DNA of 64,000 nucleotides from Torymus aiolomorphi (Eukaryota > Arthropoda > Insecta > Hymenoptera > Torymidae). The notes below the pieces were generated by a model. That model did not search any database. It was not told where the DNA came from and was given only the letters and a program-made list of their open reading frames with translations. Made by a program: the position numbers and the translations under genes. The stretch lies in assembly GCA_036365515.1 (NCBI GenBank), contig CM070877.1:83674522-83738521 (forward strand), in the 5' to 3' direction. Of the stretch, positions 42,700-55,850 are shown piece by piece. The first letter of the stretch is position 1; every line of letters starts with the position of its first letter.

Positions 42700-44090
42700 C
42701 CCGCTGGGCGTTGGAGTTACAGTAGTGGGATGTCCGAATCGAACACCTAAAAGGGACCATGCACCGAGTACCTGATGCACTATCCCGGCTGCAAGAGACA
42801 GAAGAAGTCGAGGTCGCTAGGTTCGAAGAAGTGAGGAGCCCCTGGTACATCCAGCGCATAGTGGAGATTCGAGGAAACCCACTAAAGTATAAGTCGTGGA
42901 AGATCGGGGATGAGCTGATTTATAAGCAAAGATGCGACCCCATTCTTGGGCCAATAACTGATGAGCATGACACTTGGAAGCTAGTCGTGCCAGAAGAGTA
43001 CCGAAAGCAAGTCCTTCAGGATGCCCATCGTGAAGCGATGGCTGGCGATTTGGGGGTAGAAAAGACATACGAACGAGTGGACTAGGAGTACTATTGGCCG
43101 GGGTATGGGCACGATGTTTATCAGTTTGTACAAGCCTGCGATGACTGCCAGCGATATAAAACTGATCAGGTTGCACCAAAGCGGTTCATGGGGGGTCGAG
43201 TTATCGAGCGCCCATGGGCTGTAGTTGCGTAAGATTTAATGGAGTTCCCCCAAGGAAAAGGTCAGCATAAGTACGCGGTCGTCTTTCAGGACTTATTCAC
43301 TCGCTGGGTCGAGATGCGGCCGCTGCGAACCGCCACTGGCAAAAATGTGGCAAAAGCTTTCGAGGAGTTGTTGCTATTTCGGTGGGGAACCCCGGACTAC
43401 CTTCTCACCGACAACGGAAAGGAGTTCGATAATAAGGACTTGGGGTGAGTCCTCGAGGTATATAGAGTGACGCGAGTGACTAAGCCTCGACACCATCCCC
43501 AGACCAACCCAGTGGAGCGCAGCAATCGTACCTTAAAAATGATGATCGCTACGTTCGTCAAAAATGACCATCGAGGCTGGGACCAGCATCTCCACGAGCT
43601 GCAACACACGATGAACATAGCGATACAATCTAGCACCCGAGATTCACCGGCATTCCTCAATTATGGCAGACAGCTACTCCCGGTAAAGAGCCTGCGACAA
43701 GAGGTCGAGAGGAAGGGCCCCAAAGTGCGAATACCGCCCGAAGTTTGGGTAGACCGCGTCAAGAGACTAGATGCTTTAAGCGATTTAGTCATAAGGAACA
43801 TCGAGAGTGCACACCAGAAGCAGGCCAAATACTATAATCGTGGCCGCCAGGATGTGCGATTCCAGGTGGGGGATATGGTCATGCGGAAGGCGCACGTCCT
43901 GTCGAGCGGACCACAAAGAGTCTCGGCAAAGCTTGCACCCAAGTGTGAGGGCCCCTTTGCCTATATTCTGAATATGGAAGGTGGACGAAAAAACCCGAAG
44001 GTGCATGTAGGGGAGCTTAAGAAATATCGCGAGAGTCGAGTCAAGGTGAGTAAGGATAATGATGAAGGTGGTACTAATAATAACAAGTGA
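42700..44090 (+). pseudogene. Gypsy integrase, broken by stops
   Basis: One frame with stops at 42723-42725 (TAG), 43083-43085 (TAG), 43230-43232 (TAA) and 43446-43448 (TGA). It contains the HHCC zinc site (H about 43025 to C about 43145, CDDCQRYK), the first Asp region (DLMEF at 43233), LTDNGKEFDN (about 43405) and the final Glu in NPVERSNRTLK (about 43510), then a C-terminal GDMVMRK/PKCEGPF/HVGELKKY region of gypsy type. All three catalytic acids are present, but the frame is unusable. Confidence 0.85.
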
Positions 44091-44532
44091 GTGTTGTCCG
44101 TCCGTAAATAGTTATATTCTATGTTGTTGTGTTGTACCGCAAAGTACTGGTAGGAAGTAGAACTAATCGAGGAAAGTGATTTCAGGAAGCATGTCAAGAA
44201 TGATTGGAAGCAGGTCTCCCTCGCCCACCACCGGGGCCGTAAGCTCATGTCTGACTGTCGCCCCTTCGCTCACCCATTGAAAGTAGCAGCCATGCTGTAA
44301 CGTACCGAAGTAATGACAGCTCTCAGATTTGAGTCTTTACCTTAATAATTGAGTTTACTTGTATGAAGCTAGATGTCGTTACTTGGTAGTTATTAATAAT
44401 TTTTAAGAGTTCATGTACTGGACTCGAGCAATTTATCGGTTTCGGGATTTTCCTCCGATTTCAGGGTAAAATAGCGGCGCGCAGTGTGCCGGAGTTCGTG
44501 CCGTAGATACAGATAGCAGGTAGATAGGTGAT
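44091..44532. other. Sequence after the gypsy integrase
   Basis: The 3' LTR should be here or just beyond, but nothing matches 36217-37078. No gene seen. Confidence 0.35.
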
Positions 44533-44684
44533 GCGGGTAAGTAGTTAGCGCTGATTGGCTGCTACCGAACTGCGTTGGAATCGGGTAAATAGTTAGCGCT
44601 GATTGACTGCTACCGTGCCGATAGAAAGGATTGCCGGATAAATAGTCGGCGCTGAGGGCCAACTATCGTGTCGTAGGAGGTCAG
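44533..44684 (+). repeat. Three ~50-bp tandem repeats
   Basis: Starts at about 44533, 44582 and 44633; each has CGGGTAAATAGTTAGCGCTG (or a variant), then CTGCTACCG. Confidence 0.75.
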
Positions 44685-45327
44685 TAAGGTAGGGTTCCCT
44701 GGGTATGTTAGGTTTATAATTGACATTTTACTTAAAGACAAATATGGTATTCACTAGGTTCATTTTAACAAAGAGAAAAAATACAAAAGAATATTTACAA
44801 TGTTTAACGAGCGCAAGGGAATAGCCAGCATCACTTGCCTAAGCGCAATGCTTATCGGTAAGTGTTCAAGGCAGTAGCTCGGATACAAGTGCGTGCCGAT
44901 TTCGAGAATCGTGGCCCTTTATATACTAGTCGGATATCTACTCATCTCTCTCACGCATGACGACAAAGGTGCTTACATTGTGACGTCAGATGCGCCTTAA
45001 TTACCCGCGAGAGAATACGAGTCTACTTGGTTTGCGCTGGGCGCTCGTGATCGGTGAGCCGGACCTTTGTTGATGTTTCGCTTATGAATGTGTGCGTACG
45101 TATCGTACAGCCGGTCATGTACGTCATTGCCTCCCAAATTAAATTTTTATTTTTATTAATCGTAAAAAATAACAAATTTCATTTTCGCTTAGTACACGCT
45201 AACATATTTACATTAAAACGGTGATTACATGTATTTTCTTCGCTAGTTTCTTTGGTTGATATTGATGATGCCTTGAGGACTCTGCATCTTCTTGAATCAT
45301 CTGCCAAGTCGTTTTCAACGCCAGGCC
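44685..45327. other. Spacer with a TATA-like word, no gene seen
   Basis: CCTTTATATACTAG at about 44918 could be a promoter, perhaps of an unrecognised LTR. Nothing else supports this. Confidence 0.3.
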
Positions 45328-45813
45328 TCAGTTCTTTGATTGATTTTTGATTTTGATATTTATTTTTAAGTTTTGTCGCAGTACTCTATTATAGAGTATA
45401 TTCCGCAGTTTACATGGTATAATAACATTTAATATTTTCGCAATAATTACATAAGTGTCGTAGCTTTCGTTATCACACTTGAATGCAGTGTATTGTTTAA
45501 TTTTGAAATTGAAAGTATCATTACATTCTGTAATCATTTTCTCTATACTTGGATATGATTTCAAATCGTTTATTTCGTTAGCATTTATGCTTTTTTGACA
45601 ATCTCCGTCTTTTTTATCTACGATTCCGCGTTTCATTATTCCAAATTCAAGCCACTTATTAATTTCAATATTGACTTTATCTTTATAGTAAATCGGAATA
45701 AGACACGACTTAGAGAAGAATTCGTCTTTATAGTTAGGTAACAGAGACGGACACTTTTGAAATACCTCTTTGGTTTGTACTATAAAGTACTTCAGTTTTT
45801 CCCTAAGACGTCT
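45328..45813 (-). pseudogene. Possible diverged RT fragment cut by the palindrome
   Basis: The frame is open from the edge of the palindrome at 45813 (ATG at 45636 is internal) to 45328. PIYYKDKVNIEINKWLEFGI followed by NANEINDLKSYPSIEKM resembles the spacing at the start of a retroelement RT, where a leader helix ends in a GI..-type turn and then the conserved DYR-LN region follows, but the similarity is weak. It could equally be an unknown protein. AT-rich composition differs from the gypsy element to its left. Confidence 0.25.
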
Positions 45814-48800
45814 ATTAAGCTAGCAGATCACTTTTATGACCCGGGCTTATAAACAATACCATAATTTTCTGCTAATTTTCTGCTAATTTTCTACGCCCAC
45901 CCGGATTTTTCTGCTCCAGCCGTTTCCGAGAAACATGCGATCTGCTAGCTTAATATTAAGCTAGCAGACCATTTTCGGGTATCTTGGCGCGTTTTTGCCT
46001 TAGCCAATTTGGAGAGGGGACATATTTTGGTGCTACTTTTCTGCTGCAAGATGCTCGGAGCCAAAAGTCCCAAAATTCTTCGTAGGTCCCAGAACTGGAC
46101 ATAGACCTATATTGATATTAAGCTAGCAGACCATTTTCGGGTATCTTGGCGAGTTTTTGCCTTAGCCAATTCGGAGAGGAGGCATGTTTTGGTGCTAATT
46201 TTCTGCTGCAAGATGCTCGGAGCCAAAAGTCCCAAAATTCTTCTTAAGTTCCATAACTGTACATAGGCCCAGATTAATACTAAGCTATAAGACCAGTTTC
46301 GGGTATCTTGGCGAGTGTTTGCAATAGCGAATTCGGAGCGGCGGCATATTTTGGTGATAATTTTCTGCTCTATTATGGTCGGGGTCAGAAATCCCGAAAT
46401 CCTTCGGGGGCCCAGAATTGGCATAGGCATGAAGCTGAAGCTACCCGCCACACATTCTATCCGCCGGAAGACCCGTACTGAAATAGTGGGGCAAAATGAG
46501 ACACGTAAAAATTTCGCATTAAATATTGTTTATAAGCATGCGAGTCACATATAAGTGATAACAACCCATAGTAGCAATGATAAAATATATAAATCAGCGT
46601 CAAAAAATTTTTGGTGCTAATTATTTAAATAAACAATTAAGTAGCTTACTTGTATAAAAAGCAAGGATATCCGCAGCTTTGCGAATTTTGGAGCTGTAAC
46701 TCCGGTACAAATTATGACAGGATAACGAAAATACGGGAAAACGATCTTCTGATCTAGGCAAACACCTCCGTCTAGGAGAATTTGCGGTACCAATTATTTA
46801 AATAAACAATTAAGCAGTTTACTTACATAAAAAGCAAGGATATTCGTGGTTTTTCGAGTTTTGGTGGCTGAACTACATTTGAAATTATGACAGAATAACA
46901 AAACTGCGGAAGAATGTTTTCTGATGTAGACGAACCCATCCGCGTAGGAGAATAAGCGGAACCAATTATTTAAATAAACAATTAAGCAGCTTACTTGCAT
47001 AAAAAGCCGGGATATCCGCGGATTTCGAATTTTGGAGCTGTAACTCCGTTTCAAATTATGACCGGCTAACAAAACTGCGGAAGAATGTTCTTCTAATGTA
47101 GACGAACACATCAGCGTAGGAGAATGAGCGGCACCAATTATTTAAATAAACAATTAAGCAGCTTACTTGCATAAAAAATTCGAAAAACTGCGAATATCTT
47201 CGATTTTTGTGCAAGCTGATTAATTGTTGTTTAAATAATTGGTGCCGCAAATTCTCCTACGCGAATGTGTTCGTCTACATTAGAAGAACATTTTTCTGCA
47301 GTTTTGTTATCCTGTCATAATTTGAAACGAAGATACAGCCACCAAATTTCGAAAAACTGCGAATATCCTTGCTTTTTATGCAAGTAAGCTGCTTAATTTT
47401 TATTTAAAAAATTGGTGCAGCAAATTCATCTACACGGGGTGTTCGTCTAGATCAGAAGAACGTTTTTCCGCAGTTTCATTATCCTGTCATAATTTGAAAC
47501 GGAGATACAGCTCCAAAATTCGCAATGCCACGGATATCCTTGCTTTTTATGCAAGAAAGATGCTTAATAATTGTTTATTTAAATAATTGGTGCCACAAAT
47601 TTTGCTACGCGAATGTGTTCGTCTACATTAGAAGAACATTCTTCTGCAGTTTTATTAGCCGATCATAATTTGAAACGGAGTTACAGCTCCAAAATTCGAA
47701 AAGCCGCGGATATCCCTGCTTTTTATGCAAGTAAGCTGCTTAATTGTTTATTTAAATAATTGGTGCCACAAATTCTCCTACGCGGCGGCATTCGTCTACA
47801 TCAGAAGAACGTTTTCCCGCAGTTTCGTTATCCTGTCATAATTTGAACCGGAGTTACAGCTCCAAAATTCGCAAAGCTGCGGATATCCTTGCTTTTTATG
47901 CAAGAAAGCTGCTTAATTGTTTATTTAAATAATTGGTGCCGCAAATTCTCCTACGCGGCGGCATTCGTCTACATCAGAAGAACGTTTTCCCGCAGTTTCG
48001 TTATCCTGTCATAATTTGAACCGGAGTTACAGCTCCAAAATTCGCAAAGCTGCGGATATCCTTGCTTTTTATGCAAGAAAGCTGCTTAATTGTTTATTTA
48101 AATAATTAGCACCAAAAATTTTCTGACGCTGATTTATATATTTTATCATTGCTACTATGGGTTGTCATCACTTATACGTGACTCGCATGCCTGTAAACAA
48201 TATTTAATGCGAAATTTTTACATGTCTCATTTTGCCCGATTATTTCAGTACGGGTCTTCCGGCGCGTAGAATGTGTGGCGCGTAGCTTAAACTTCATCAA
48301 TTCTGGGCCCCCGAATGATTTTGGGAATTTTGGCTCCGACCATCTTACAGCAGAAAATTAGCACCAAAATATGCCGTCTCTCCGAATTCGCAATTGCAAA
48401 CACTCGCAAGGTACCCGAAAATGGTCTGCTTGCTTAATATTAACCTAGGCCTATGTCCAGCTCTGGGACCTACGAAAGATTTTGGGACTTTTGACTCCGA
48501 GCGTCTTGCAGCAGAAAATTAGCACCAAAATATGCGCCCCTCCCAAATTGGCTAAGGCAAAAACTCGTCACGATACCAACAAATGGTCTACTAGCTTAAC
48601 ATTAAGCTAGCAGATCACATGTTACCCGGAAAAGGCTGAGCAGAAAAATCTGGGTGAGCGTAAAAAATTAGCAGAAAATTAGCACTAAAATTCTGGATAG
48701 TTTTTTTTGTTAGAGACCGATTATGCAGAAAATGATTCTCTTAGCCAAGGGCCTATATCCAATTCTGGGCGGCCGAAGGATTTTGGGATTTTTGGCCCCG

Positions 48801-48975
48801 ACCATCTTACAGCAGAAAATTAGCACCAAAATATGCGCCGCTCCCAAATTGGCTAAAGCAAGAAAACGTCACGATACCGACAATGATCTGCTAGCTTAAT
48901 ATTAAGCTAGCACATCGCATGTTTCTCGGAAACGGCTGGAGTAGAAAAATCCGGGTGGGCGTAAAAAATTAGAAT
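45814..48975. repeat. 3.2-kb palindrome made of tandem repeats
   Basis: The right half is the inverted copy of the left half, with the axis near 47190. The outer part of each arm repeats TTAAGCTAGCAGACCATTTT-type units (~150-170 bp: starts about 45956, 46119, 46274; inverted in 48290-48960). The inner part repeats a ~176-bp unit containing ACCAATTATTTAAATAAACA (46612, 46790, 46966, 47134 on the left; inverted about 47230, 47400, 47575, 47750, 47925, 48100 on the right). The arms are unequal because the right arm has more inner units. There is no coding capacity; frames here are repeat artefacts. Confidence 0.9.
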
Positions 48976-49024
48976 AAATTTAGCACTAAAATACTGTTTA
49001 GTTTTTTTTTGCTAGAAACCGATT

Positions 49025-51480
49025 ATGTGTCTGAAGTTCTGAACGTTCATCGTGAACGGAATATCGAAAATTTCCAAATTCGGTTTCTTTGATATTATCT
49101 GCTAGAGATATGCATAAAACATGTATAAACTGCAAAATAAGTTATTTCCAAAGTGATCATCCCCCCAAATCATCCCTAAAACCAACCCGACTAGACAATA
49201 CATGACAAAAAAAATTGGTACCATCTGAGTTTATTAATTTAAGACAAATTTTATCACTGATATTTCTTCCAGATGTTGTCATAGCCCTGCAAAAAAATTG
49301 GGGCTATGAAATTCGATCCGGAACCTTTCGCTTAGGGGGTGCAAATGGGCTAAAATAGCCGAAAATACACGAAAAATAACGTGAAAAAATCATCCCTCGC
49401 AAGTTTATTAATTTAAGATAAATTTTATGGCTGATATTGCTTCCAGATGTTGCCATAGCCTTGTAAAAAAATTGGCGATAAGAAATTCGATCCGGAACCT
49501 TTCGCTTAGTGGGTGCTAAGGGGCAAAAATAGCCGAAAATACACGAAAAATAACGTGAAAAAATCATCTCTCATGAGATTATTAATTTAAGACAAATTCT
49601 ATGGCTGGTATTTATTCCAGATGTTGCCATAGCCTTGCAAAAAAATTGGGGATATGAAATTCGATCCGGAACGTCTCGCTTGGGGGGTGCAAAGGGACTA
49701 AAATAGCGGAAAATACTCGCAAAACCTCGAGAAAATAATCATCTGTCGAAATTTTATTAATTGAAGCCAAATTTTATGGCTGATATTTCTACCAGATGTT
49801 GCCATAGTATTGCAAAATAATTGGAGATATGAAATTCGATCCGGAACCTTTCGCTTAGTGGGTGCAAAGGAGCTAAAAAAGCCGATAATACACGAAAAAT
49901 AACGTGAAAAAATAATCGCTAGCAAGTTTATTAATTTAAGACAAATTTTATGGCTGATATTTCTTCCAGATGTTGCCTGTAAAAAAATTAGGAATAAGAA
50001 ATTCGATCCGGAACGTCTCACTTGGGGGGGTGCCAAGGGGCAAAAATAGCCGAAAATACACGAAAAATAACGTGAAAAAATCATCTCTCATGAGATTATT
50101 AATTCAAGACAAATTTTATGGCTGGTCTTTATTCCAGAGGTTGCCATAGCCTTGCAAAAAAATTGGGCATATGAAATTCGATCCGGAACCTTTCGCTTGG
50201 GGGGTGCGCAGGGGCTAAAATAGACGGAAATACACGAAAAATAACGTGAAAAAATCATCTCTCGTGAGATTATTAATTTAAGACAAATTTTATGGCTGAT
50301 ATTTCTTCCAGATGTAGCCATAGCCTTGGAAAAAAAATGGGCGATAAGAAATTCAATTCGGAACGTCTCGCTTGGGGGGTGCAAGGGGGCTAAAATAGCC
50401 GAAAATACAAGAAAAATAACGTGAAAAAATTATCTCTCGTGAGATTATTAATTTAAGACAAATTTTATGGCTTATATTTCTTCCAGATGTTGCCATAGCT
50501 TTGCAAAAAAATTGGGGATATGGAATTCTATCCGGAACCTTTCGCTTGGGGGGTGCAAAGGGGTTAGAATAGCCGAAAATACAAGAAAAATAACGTGAAA
50601 AAATTATCTCTCGTGAGATTACTAATTTAAGACAAATTTGATGGCTTATATTTCTTCCAGATGTTGCCATAGCCTTGTAAAAAAATGGGCGATAAGAAAT
50701 CCGATCCGGAACGTCTCGCTTGGGGGATGCAAAGGGGTTAAAATAGCCGAAAATACACGAAAAATAACGTGAAAAAATAATCTCTCGTGAGATTATTAAT
50801 TTAAGACAAATTTTATGGCTGAAATTGCTTCAAGATATCGCCATATCTTTGTAAAAAAATTTTCGATATGAAAATCGATCCGGAACGATTAGCTTTGAGG
50901 GTGCAAAGGAGCTGAAATTGCATAATATACACGAGAAATACCGAGCAAAAATCGTATATCGTGTGATTTTGAATTTAAGACAAATTTTATGGATGATATT
51001 TCTTGAAAACGTTGCCATGGCCTTGTAAAAAAATTTGCGATATGAAATTCGATCCGGAACCTTTCCCTTGGGGGGTGCAAAGGGTTAAAATAGCGGTAAA
51101 TACACGAAAAATATCGAGAAAAAATCATCTCTCGTGAGATTATTAATTTAAGACAAGTTTTATGGATGTAGTTACTTCAGGAGGTTCCCATGGCCTTGTA
51201 AAAAAATTGGCGATATGAAAATTGTTCCGGATCCATTCGCTTGGGCGGTGCAAAAGTGCTAAAAAGTCTAAAAATACATGGAAAACAGGAAAAAAATAAT
51301 TTCTTGTTAGTTTATCAATTTAAGACAAATTTTATGACTGAAATTACTTCAAGATGTTGCCATAGCTTTGTAAAAAAATTGCCGATATGAAAATCGATAG
51401 GGAACCTTTTTTGCTCTGGGTGTGGAAATGGGCTAAAATAGCGAAAAGTACACAAATAAGACTGAAAACAAATCCGCTCT
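49025..51480 (+). repeat. Left arm of the foldback: end sequence plus ~13 units of ~174 bp
   Basis: A marker word near CCAGATGTTGCCATAGCCTT recurs at about 49272, 49447, 49619, 49793, 49969, 50136, 50312, 50487, 50658, 50831, 51008, 51181 and 51355. Units become more diverged towards the interior. Long open frames on the minus strand follow the unit length, which is close to a multiple of three; I do not regard them as genes. Confidence 0.92.
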
Positions 51481-52821
51481 CTTGAGTTTATGAATTTGAG
51501 TTATTTTTATGTCTAAAAATAATTTATTGTGTTGCTATTAACTTGTGAAAAAAATGGGGAAAATATTTCATTATTCCAAACTTTGCGGGTTTTATTTGTC
51601 CCAATCAGTCAAGACTGTAAGTGAAAGTCACCGTCGTCCAATTGTGGGCTCCTTTTAAAGGGATTTGGCAAGTCGGGAAAGGTTTTATTTCATTTTCACA
51701 TTTCCTTCATCATTCTTTTGAGATGAATATATTCGTAATAATCGACTAATATAAAATATATCTGAGAAAAATTATTTTTTACTTTAGTATGCCAAGTCTT
51801 ATTCCTTCGCTATAATACTTTATTTGTAAGAAATCAATTGACAAACAAAAATGTTTTTGGTTTCGCTATTTTTTCATACCTCCATTGCGTTTCGGAAAAT
51901 GTTCTTCAGAAAACTCTAAGCAAAATTAGTTTTTGATATACGTGTCCGTAATATTCGATGTTATCGACTCTTTTGCCGACGTAAAATACGACTTCACGTA
52001 CCAGATTTTCGCCTGCGTGCAATCGCGTTTGTACGTTTGACGGGCAAGCATATTCAAATAGCATATTGTGCAAAATGGTCATAAAATGAGTTGAAAATTC
52101 CTTACCTGACTCTGAACTAGCTCTACTTTCCGTGAGGAATCCATGTTAGGTTCTTTTTGTATGCTTGAAAGTTGTGTAGGCATAGGGAATCGCGCATTTC
52201 GAATCATGTACTATGCAGTTACAAATCATTGCATTTTCTGTTTTTATTTGCATAGCTTATTACAAATATATGCGCCTTTTGTATATTTATTTTAAATCGA
52301 AATGTAATTTTTTTCAATTGTTTGTATAAGTGGTAATAACTCTTGCTATTTTACCATTGAAACTTTAAACATTATCTTTTATCATTCTAAACAAGCCATA
52401 AAGTATATAAGATATAAATTTTACACTAAGAGAACAATTTTACGAAATTACGTTCTAGGTAGCGAGTAAAGAATTTTTTTCCCGCTAAACTTGGAAAAAA
52501 TAGATTTTTTTCATCTTTTCCCAACTTACGCTCGGAATGCGCGATTTTCTATGCGACTTTTAGTCGTGAAAAAGAGCATGTTTCAAGCAACTGTCCAAAA
52601 AAAACACTATTTTGGCGCGAACAAGTATAAGAACATAGTACCATGTAAAGTAACACCAATCCTTCTGTTAGGGGCGCCTAATGTAATTTTTTTTCTCATA
52701 TAATTTAAGGAGCGAAGCGGTCGTGACAAGCACACGAGTGTAGAATAATCTTTCGCGCGTGTATCGATCGATATATCTATACAGGAGGAGTAAAAGCGAT
52801 TTGTTAAATTTATGTATATGT
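51481..52821. other. Interior of the foldback, no gene seen
   Basis: AT-rich, with a small CpG-containing patch near 51960-52040. No element ends or domains recognised. Confidence 0.35.
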
Positions 52822-53161
52822 AAAATCGCATTTTAGGCATACTGAATCGAAAAAATATGATTATGTATGTACTGATTTCTCCCATTAGATTTGTGGCCTA
52901 CGAGATGCATGTGTTACAGAATTTAGGGTACGTTACTCAAGCAGAGAAAATCATTTGCATCGGCGAAACATTTTCCTCTTAGTTTTTCTAAAAAATCGCA
53001 TTTTAGGCATACTGAATCGAAAAAATATGATTATGTATGTACTGATTTCTCCCATTAGATTTGTGGCCTACGAGATACATGCGTTACAGAATTTAGGGTA
53101 CGTCACTCAAGCAGAGAAAATCATTTGCATCGGCGAAACATTTTCCTGTTAGTTTTTCTAA
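52822..53161 (+). repeat. 170-bp tandem duplication
   Basis: 52822-52991 and 52992-53161 are almost identical (about four differences), starting AAAATCGCATTTTAGGCATA. A recent local duplication. Confidence 0.92.
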
Positions 53162-53600
<439 letters not shown>

Positions 53601-53801
53601 ACGGAAAATTGTGATTTGAAAGAAAGCAATGGAACAATTCAGATCTGAAATATCTTTAGGATTTATGAACCAATCTTTGCAGCGAACAAACTAGTGCGAT
53701 ATATCTGTAATCTCTCCCACTGAACAAAATTGATATTAAATTTGAATCTCATATTTACTGCACCTATCCATACAAAAGCAAATTTGATTATTTTTACAAA
53801 T

Positions 53802-53925
53802 GAAGAGCTCAGGGCAACAAACGATCAGCTCACATTTCCAGATGGCCCCTGAATTTGCGGTTCATACTGTTTATCTAGGGGCCAACTCGAAATGTGAGCT
53901 GACCGTTTGTTGCCCTGAGCTCTTC
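53802..53925. mobile_element. MITE with ~35-bp inverted ends
   Basis: GAAGAGCTCAGGGCAACAAA at the left pairs with TTTGTTGCCCTGAGCTCTTC at the right over about 35 bp; 124 bp long. AAAT on both sides may be the target duplication. Confidence 0.8.
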
Positions 53926-54229
53926 AAATGGATTTTCTCTCTATAACTATTAACTCCACTTTTCACACGTTATGAAGAATTTCCCTTGACTTTAAGTACG
54001 TTAATTATTTAACTTATAACTAACATTAGTTTTAATGTACAAAAAAGAAATAAACATAATTAGACAAATTTCTCTTAAACGAAAAAACAAATTTTTACCA
54101 TTAATTATAATTTCTTTTATTGAAAAGTTGATTTTAGCGTTGTGTTTACTCATCTATTAAATTATGAGCTATAAGTGCGCCAAATTGGAGCGAAGTCGGC
54201 AAATCGGGAAGAGATGGCCAACAAAAAAA
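53926..54229. other. AT-rich spacer
   Basis: No feature recognised. Confidence 0.3.
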
Positions 54230-54475
54230 AGCGCCGAAATTCGCGCTTGCCTCGAAAAATGCATAAAAAAAAAGTTTGAGGCACGTAAGTATTCGTTGTA
54301 ACCTATATTTTATTAAACCGTTTCCCCTGGTATGATCGTAGTCGATATGTATATGTATATCAGGCATATATTGAGCATACATACAGTAACCGCATTAAAA
54401 TGACATTTTCGTGCAGAGCTTTTCATTACTCGATGTATCTACCATAATAAAAATATATTTAACACACATATATAT

Positions 54476-54555
<80 letters not shown>

Positions 54556-54751
54556 GTTTTATGTTAGTTTCCAGGACATTCCAGATGTTTAACGTTGGTT
54601 TCGCGGACATTTGTTAGTTTTGGGGACAGTCCGTGAATCTACATATGTTTAACGTCAGTTTTGAGGACATCGGCCCCCATGAGAGACATTATTTCTTTAG
54701 TCACGTATAGGTATACGTAACATGGGGTCCTGGGAACTAACGTTATACAAG

Positions 54752-54794
<43 letters not shown>

Positions 54795-55548
54795 TTAGAT
54801 TATTATTAGACATACATATGAGTTATATCGGTTCGTGTATGTGTGTATATATGCATATATATATAAATATTATCTTATATCTTAAAAATGAACAAAATTA
54901 AAAAAATGGATTTTGTGGTATGCGACACATACACGTATACATACACACAAGGACAAACACGCGCGTACACACACACACACATAAACACACACACACAAAT
55001 ATATCTGTGGTGCTAAGGAAGAAGGGAACAAATCACTTGGAAAAGTTTTACAGATATGGCGATTTAAATGATAAAGCTTAAATGGAACTGCTATAGTTGT
55101 CCTTTTTCAATTACGTTGTAACTACAGAATAATGAACTTTTTACCAAATAAAAACTTCAAAATATGGTGTATTAAACCTCAAAAAAAAGAAAAATGGCTT
55201 TAACTCGATTTTCATAAAGAGTGGATTAATTCCCATCTTCCTTGGCACCACAGATATATTACTTATTATGAAATCCACTATTTATTAAATATTGAACATG
55301 TAGCTGTGGTATAATACAAATAATGCATATTATATTATATCAATAATAAGTAATATATAGTTGTGTGTGTGTGTGTGTATGCGCGTATTTGTCCGTGTGT
55401 GTATGTATACGTGTATGTGTCGCATACCACAAAATCCATTTTTTTAATTTTATTCATTTTTAAGATATAAGATAATATTTATATATATGCATATATACAC
55501 ACATACACGAACCGATATAACTCATCTGTATGTCTAATAATAATCTAA

Positions 55549-55597
<49 letters not shown>

Positions 55598-55850
55598 TGT
55601 GTGTGTTAAATATATTGTTATTATGGTAGATACATCGAGTAATGAAAAGCTTTGCACGAAAATGTCATTTTAATACGGTTACTGTATGTGTGCTCAATAT
55701 ACGTCTGATATACATATATATCGATTATGATCATACCGGGGGAAACGGTTTATTAAAATATAGGTTACAACGAATACTTTCGTGCCTCAAACTTTTTTTT
55801 ATGCATTTTTCGAGGCAAGCGCGAATTTCGGCGCTTTCTTTTGCTCGCGG
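54230..55850. repeat. 1.6-kb palindrome with internal microsatellites
   Basis: 54230-55010 pairs with 55245-55850 inverted: AGCGCCGAAATTCGCGCTTG at the left end matches CAAGCGCGAATTTCGGCGCT at the right end, and GGATTTTGTGGTATGCGACA near 54909 matches its reverse complement near 55420. TA tracts (54484-54550, 54758-54792, 55552-55592) and CA/TG tracts occur symmetrically. The left arm holds an extra ~210 bp (about 54551-54760) with repeated GTTTAACGT/GGACA words. The centre is near 55130. Confidence 0.85.

Larger units (their letters stand above)
37081..44090 (+). mobile_element. Decayed Ty3/gypsy LTR retrotransposon
   Basis: Primer site, long leader with 57-bp repeats, gag, zinc knuckles, protease, RT, RNase H and integrase follow in canonical gypsy order. 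At least eight in-frame stops and four frameshifts show that it has been inactive for a long time. A 3' LTR was not found. Confidence 0.85.

Noticed and set aside
46107..47250. Frames of 64-114 codons in the 3.2-kb palindrome
   Set aside because: Repeat artefacts that recur with the tandem units.
49304..51128. Minus-strand frames as genes
   Set aside because: They track the ~174-bp units and are mirrored in the right arm at 59114-60866; variable unit lengths break them.
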